Assembly (NCBI GenBank): GCA_900315455.1
Contig: OMZE01000024.1
Location: 30,890-94,889 of the forward strand
Source: an uncultured Prevotellaceae bacterium
Lineage (GTDB): Bacteria > Bacteroidota > Bacteroidia > Bacteroidales > Bacteroidaceae
Direction of reading: 5' to 3'
Length of the DNA stretch: 64,000 nt
Of this stretch, positions 61,015-64,000 are shown piece by piece. A program made the translations under genes and the position numbers. Under the pieces are notes generated by a model. The model was given only the letters and a program-made list of their open reading frames with translations, was not told the origin of the DNA and made no database searches. Each line of letters begins with the position of its first letter. Position 1 is the stretch's first letter.

Positions 61015-62679
61015 CTAATTGGTTTCTTTTCTTTGTGAGGCTGTTCTCAACGCGAAGTCATAAGCCTCATAATAATAGGTAATGAAATGGCTCCAAAGAG
61101 CCTTTTTCGACAGTTTGTCGGCATTGGCACGAGCCTTGGCTACCTGCTCCTTGCTGAATGCCGAGAAAGCCGAAACAGTATCCTTGATGGCATCTGCCAC
61201 CTCGGAGTAGTTGTAATCGGTGCGGTGAATGACCTTTACGCCATCTTCCAACTCGCTGTGGCCGCCTTTCACCATGTTCGCCCACTGACCGAAACCGGCC
61301 AGGTCGGTAGTGATGCATGGCACCTTGAAGGCAACAGCCTCGAGCGGAGTATATCCCCATGGTTCATAATAGGAGGGGTAGATACAGAGGTCATTGCCCA
61401 GAACCAGGTCGTAATAGGTCATGTTGAACACGCCATCATCGCCTGTGAGGTAACACGGAAGGAAGATGAGTTTCACATGGTCTTCGGCACGGTTCCACAT
61501 ATCGAGGAACTTGAGCATACCGAGCACATTGTCATGAGTCATGTTGTGCAGCCAATGTGTGATAAGGGGAACCTCAAGTGGAGTGTCAAACTTTTTCCCA
61601 CTTGCAAGACGTTCTACCAAGTCCTTTCTGGGCTCTCCCACCCATCCCGGCACTTCGATGAATGCCAGCACTTGTTTCTTCAGATTCTTGTCGCGCAAGA
61701 GCCTGTTCATGGCCTCGATATATACATCCACGCCTTTGTTGCGGAACTCATATCTTCCACTTGTAGAAACGATAAGCACATCGTCGCCAAGGTCTGTACC
61801 CATGAGCGCATTGGCCACACTGATGAGACGCTGACGGGCCAACCGACGCTTCTTCGTAAATTCTGCTCCTTTCGGAACGAAATTATTCTCAAATCCATTG
61901 GGCAAAACCACATCGACAGGCTTGTCGAGCAATTCCAGACATTCCTTTGCCGTGATATCACTAACGGTAGTGAAACAGTCAACATTTTTGGCAGTTTGTT
62001 TCTCGATGGAATGCTTGCTCTGCATATTCAACTCTCCTGCCATCTGATCACCATTGTAGGCGAAGAGATAATCATAGAGTGGCTTGTTGTTTCCTGCAAT
62101 ACTTCTCCCAATACTCGTAGCATGGGTGGTGAAGACCGTTGCAATTTGTGGCAGACGGTGGCGGATGTAAAGGAGTCCCAGTCCGGTCATCCATTCATTG
62201 CCATGATAGATGACTTTCGTATCGGCATTGAGATAGAAATGATAGAAACTCTCCACTACCAATCCTGCGGCATAAGAAAACATCGAGGCTTCGTCGTAGT
62301 CGCCATAGGCATGCAGACTGTCTACTTGGTACAGTTCCCATAGCATGGCGTAGATATCGTTTTTCTTGTCGAAATAGGGTTCGAAATCCACCAAGATGGC
62401 TATTGGCTTTCCGGGAATGTCCCATCGGCCAATTTTCATGTTCAAGCCTTCCTTACTTGCCTCCTTCCTCCACTCTTCAAAGAGTGTAGGGTCTTCGATA
62501 AAGTAAGGTGATTGATTTTTGTGCCAACAGTCAGGGCCGATAAAGATAATGTGGTCGTTTATCCTCTCTTGCAAGGTTTTTGCCCTTGTAGACAACACAG
62601 TATAAATACCACCGACTTTATTGCAGACTTCCCAACTTGATTCAAAAATATAATCGGGGAATAACAATTGTTTACCCAT
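61015..62679 (-). CDS. Glycogen synthase (GT3/GYS-like)
   Basis: A 554-aa cytoplasmic glycosyltransferase. LLFPDYIFESSWEVCNKVGGIYTVL, HGNEWMTGLGLLYIRHRLPQIATVFTTHAT, LPNGFENNF, VSTSGRYEFRNKGVDVYIEA and the C-terminal YPSYYEPWGYTPLEAVAFKVPCITTDLAGFG resemble the eukaryotic-type glycogen synthase family found in Bacteroidetes, with the E-x7-E motif in EPWGYTPLE. It elongates alpha-1,4-glucan from a nucleotide sugar. First gene of the two-gene glycogen unit; a -7 box lies 24 nt upstream of its start. Confidence 0.9.
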   Translation of the reverse strand: MGKQLLFPDYIFESSWEVCNKVGGIYTVLSTRAKTLQERINDHIIFIGPDCWHKNQSPYFIEDPTLFEEWRKEASKEGLNMKIGRWDIPGKPIAILVDFEPYFDKKNDIYAMLWELYQVDSLHAYGDYDEASMFSYAAGLVVESFYHFYLNADTKVIYHGNEWMTGLGLLYIRHRLPQIATVFTTHATSIGRSIAGNNKPLYDYLFAYNGDQMAGELNMQSKHSIEKQTAKNVDCFTTVSDITAKECLELLDKPVDVVLPNGFENNFVPKGAEFTKKRRLARQRLISVANALMGTDLGDDVLIVSTSGRYEFRNKGVDVYIEAMNRLLRDKNLKKQVLAFIEVPGWVGEPRKDLVERLASGKKFDTPLEVPLITHWLHNMTHDNVLGMLKFLDMWNRAEDHVKLIFLPCYLTGDDGVFNMTYYDLVLGNDLCIYPSYYEPWGYTPLEAVAFKVPCITTDLAGFGQWANMVKGGHSELEDGVKVIHRTDYNYSEVADAIKDTVSAFSAFSKEQVAKARANADKLSKKALWSHFITYYYEAYDFALRTASQRKETN

Positions 62680-62702
62680 GTGAAAAACTAATAATCAGGG
62701 TG

Positions 62703-62710
62703 CAAAGTTA
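62703..62710 (-). promoter_or_regulatory. -7 promoter element for the glycogen genes
   Basis: CAAAGTTA on the plus strand is TAACTTTG on the minus strand, placed close to the start codon at 62679. The -33 region is A/T-rich without a clear TTTG. Confidence 0.55.
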
Positions 62711-62785
62711 CTAAAAAAAAACTAAAAAATTCAGATGATGAAGAAGTTTTTTGCTTCAAGACAACGCTTATATTGGAAAAAAGGA

Positions 62786-62793
62786 TAACTTTG
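62786..62793 (+). promoter_or_regulatory. -7 promoter element for the 140-aa secreted protein
   Basis: TAACTTTG, about 44 nt before the ATG at 62837. It mirrors the -7 box of the divergent glycogen synthase gene. Confidence 0.6.
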
Positions 62794-62836
62794 TAATAAA
62801 AACATAACTGGTATATCAAAACAATTCTAAACCACC

Positions 62837-63259
62837 ATGTTGAAACTGTTCATCTCATTGGCTTTGAGTGTAATAACACTCTGTTGCCAAGCCCAGGAAG
62901 CACAGCCTTTCAAGGGTAAGTTCTATAATGAAGAGTATCAAATCTACCTGACCATTGATGCATACGAGCAAAGCCTCCGTGTGCCAGGACAGGAAGTGTT
63001 TGGCGAAGTGCCCGGCTATTTGAGTTCGAAACGCGACTCAAGGGTGTGGCTGTTGACCGACGTCACCGTGAAAAACGACCATAGCGCAGTTATCGATGTC
63101 ATCAACGACTATGGCAGCGAGGATTTCACCGCTCTCTTGACACTGGATGGAGAAGGCAACATCACCATGAAACACCAAGAAGGCAGCACTTATAAAATCG
63201 TGGTGAAAAACAAATACGTGAAAATCCCATCCAAAATTGTGCTGAAACCGGTTAAATGA
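62837..63259 (+). CDS. Small secreted protein of unknown function
   Basis: A 140-aa protein with a signal peptide (MLKLFISLALSVITLCCQAQ); the cysteines at 16-17 could also serve a lipobox. The mature part is beta-rich: GKFYNEEYQIYLTIDAYEQS, FGEVPGYLSSKRDSRVWLLT and a C-terminal basic KNKYVKIPSKIVLK. I recognise no family. It has its own -7 box and no operon partner; the next feature downstream is the rRNA operon end. Composition resembles neighbouring genes. Confidence 0.65.
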   Translation: MLKLFISLALSVITLCCQAQEAQPFKGKFYNEEYQIYLTIDAYEQSLRVPGQEVFGEVPGYLSSKRDSRVWLLTDVTVKNDHSAVIDVINDYGSEDFTALLTLDGEGNITMKHQEGSTYKIVVKNKYVKIPSKIVLKPVK

Positions 63260-63296
63260 TTCAGAATTAATGAGTTAAATGATTCAGGATTAATAA
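63251..63296 (+). repeat. 23-bp tandem duplication over the stop codon of the 140-aa gene
   Basis: GTTAAATGATTCAGAATTAA at 63251 recurs at 63274 with small changes. As in amrS, the duplication covers the natural stop and produces a second, untranslated copy. Confidence 0.8.
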
Positions 63297-63380
63297 GATG
63301 TGAAATGTCATTACCACTTCACTTTGCTTCCCTCAAATAGAACAGATTTCAACAACGAAAGACTCAGCAATCCCCATGTA

Positions 63381-63419
63381 GAGACGGGATTCTTCCCGTC
63401 TCCTTAGCGGAATGCTAAG
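63381..63419. repeat. Two adjacent short hairpins in the gap before the rRNA operon end
   Basis: GAGACGGGA pairs with TCCCGTCTC (63381-63402) and CTTAGC pairs with GCTAAG (63403-63419). Nothing else is seen in the 63297-63490 interval; no gene. Confidence 0.6.
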
Positions 63420-63491
63420 CAAACAACACTACTCCTTTAACTCTCCCCTTACTCCTCTTTACACCCCACCCCACCTTTACTCCATAAAGAC

Positions 63492-63531
63492 AAAAAAAGT
63501 CTCCCCGGATGCCCTGAGGCTCCGGGGAGAC
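63492..63531 (-). terminator. Terminator of the rRNA operon
   Basis: GTCTCCCCGGA (63499-63509) pairs perfectly with 63521-63531; on the minus strand it is followed by T7. It stands just after the 5S gene. Confidence 0.92.
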
Positions 63532-63537
63532 AGTAAA

Positions 63538-63642
63538 GGAGGCGGTGACCTACTCTCCCGCATTGCATTGCAGTACCATCGGCGCGGGCAGTCTCTGTTC
63601 GGGATGGGAAGAGGTGGGACCCTGCCGCAATAGCCACCTGAT
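63538..63642 (-). rRNA. rrf: 5S ribosomal RNA
   Basis: Minus strand reads AGGTGGCTATTGCGGCAGGG, then CCCATCCCGAACAGAGAC, GCGCCGATGGTACTGC, GGGAGAGTAGGTCACCGCCT. The AGGTGG 5' end pairs with the CCGCCT 3' end as helix I. The CCGAACAGAG loop and GAGAGTAGG are standard 5S elements. Ends are approximate to a few nt. Confidence 0.92.
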
Positions 63643-63794
63643 CTTAGGTTGCGTGCCCGGCATGCCCCAGACAGGGGCAGCGGGACGTGTGGGTGACACG
63701 GCACAAGCAAGTGACCGTAGATACGAAAACCACATAGGTCTCTCCGTATATCCTGTCCGCATATCATACGGACGGTGCAACTGAAGGCACGGCA

Positions 63795-64000
<206 letters not shown>

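Overview
The window looks like the chromosome of a gut or rumen Prevotella-type bacterium (Bacteroidetes). Evidence: a SusC/SusD-type polysaccharide utilisation locus (PUL), BspA-type leucine-rich-repeat surface proteins, dockerin-like and type IX secretion-like C-termini, a PorD homologue, promoters of the Bacteroidetes type (TTTG, about 19-20 bp, TAnnTTTG), and the gene order ftsX / DUF3098 / uppP / truB / queA / folK.

Layout. 1-2.6 kb, minus strand: a DUF5715 lipoprotein, a TonB-domain protein and a PrsW-like membrane protease cut by the window edge. 2.6-7.8 kb: intergenic repeats, then secreted proteins on the plus strand (a short dockerin protein, a protein with a C-terminal sorting-like tail, a 69-aa protein and a multidomain pectate lyase). 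7.8-11.3 kb: an integrase remnant, then the AmmeMemoRadiSam pair (a Memo-AMMECR1 fusion and its radical SAM partner) between long inverted repeats. 11.3-22.0 kb: two divergent copies of a three-gene cassette around a 1.56-kb gene-free centre. Each arm holds a large secreted LRR protein, a 59-aa protein, a hairpin terminator, and a BspA-type LRR protein ending in a dockerin; one of the latter also has a cohesin-like domain.

22.4-41.8 kb, minus strand: a beta-mannan/glucomannan PUL. In transcription order: a secreted binding-type protein, SusC, SusD, a surface glycan-binding protein, GH5 with a BACON domain, GH5_7 mannanase, CE7 esterase, two GH26 mannanases, GH130 mannosylglucose phosphorylase, a GPH-type sugar:cation symporter and a cellobiose/mannobiose 2-epimerase. 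The logic is surface capture and endo-cleavage, deacetylation, release of mannobiose, import, epimerisation to mannosylglucose, and phosphorolysis to mannose-1-phosphate and glucose. No regulator is visible. A 9-bp tandem repeat family is scattered through the locus and has entered two of its genes.

42.2-51.5 kb: porD-recN-(protease-like TPR protein), then a truncated tRNA-Arg and a frameshifted rpsO (both carrying deletions of about 13-14 nt), then the folK-queA-truB-uppP-DUF3098-ftsX cluster on the minus strand. 51.7-58.4 kb: a radical SAM protein followed by a 1927-aa DUF4011/helicase/Vsr-like nuclease/DUF3320 protein, the best candidate for a genome-defence function here. 58.4-62.7 kb: glycogen phosphorylase and glycogen synthase. 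63.5-64.0 kb: the 3' end of an rRNA operon (5S and partial 23S, minus strand) with a strong terminator.

All calls come from reading the sequence and from knowledge of the families. No database search was run, and domain limits are approximate.
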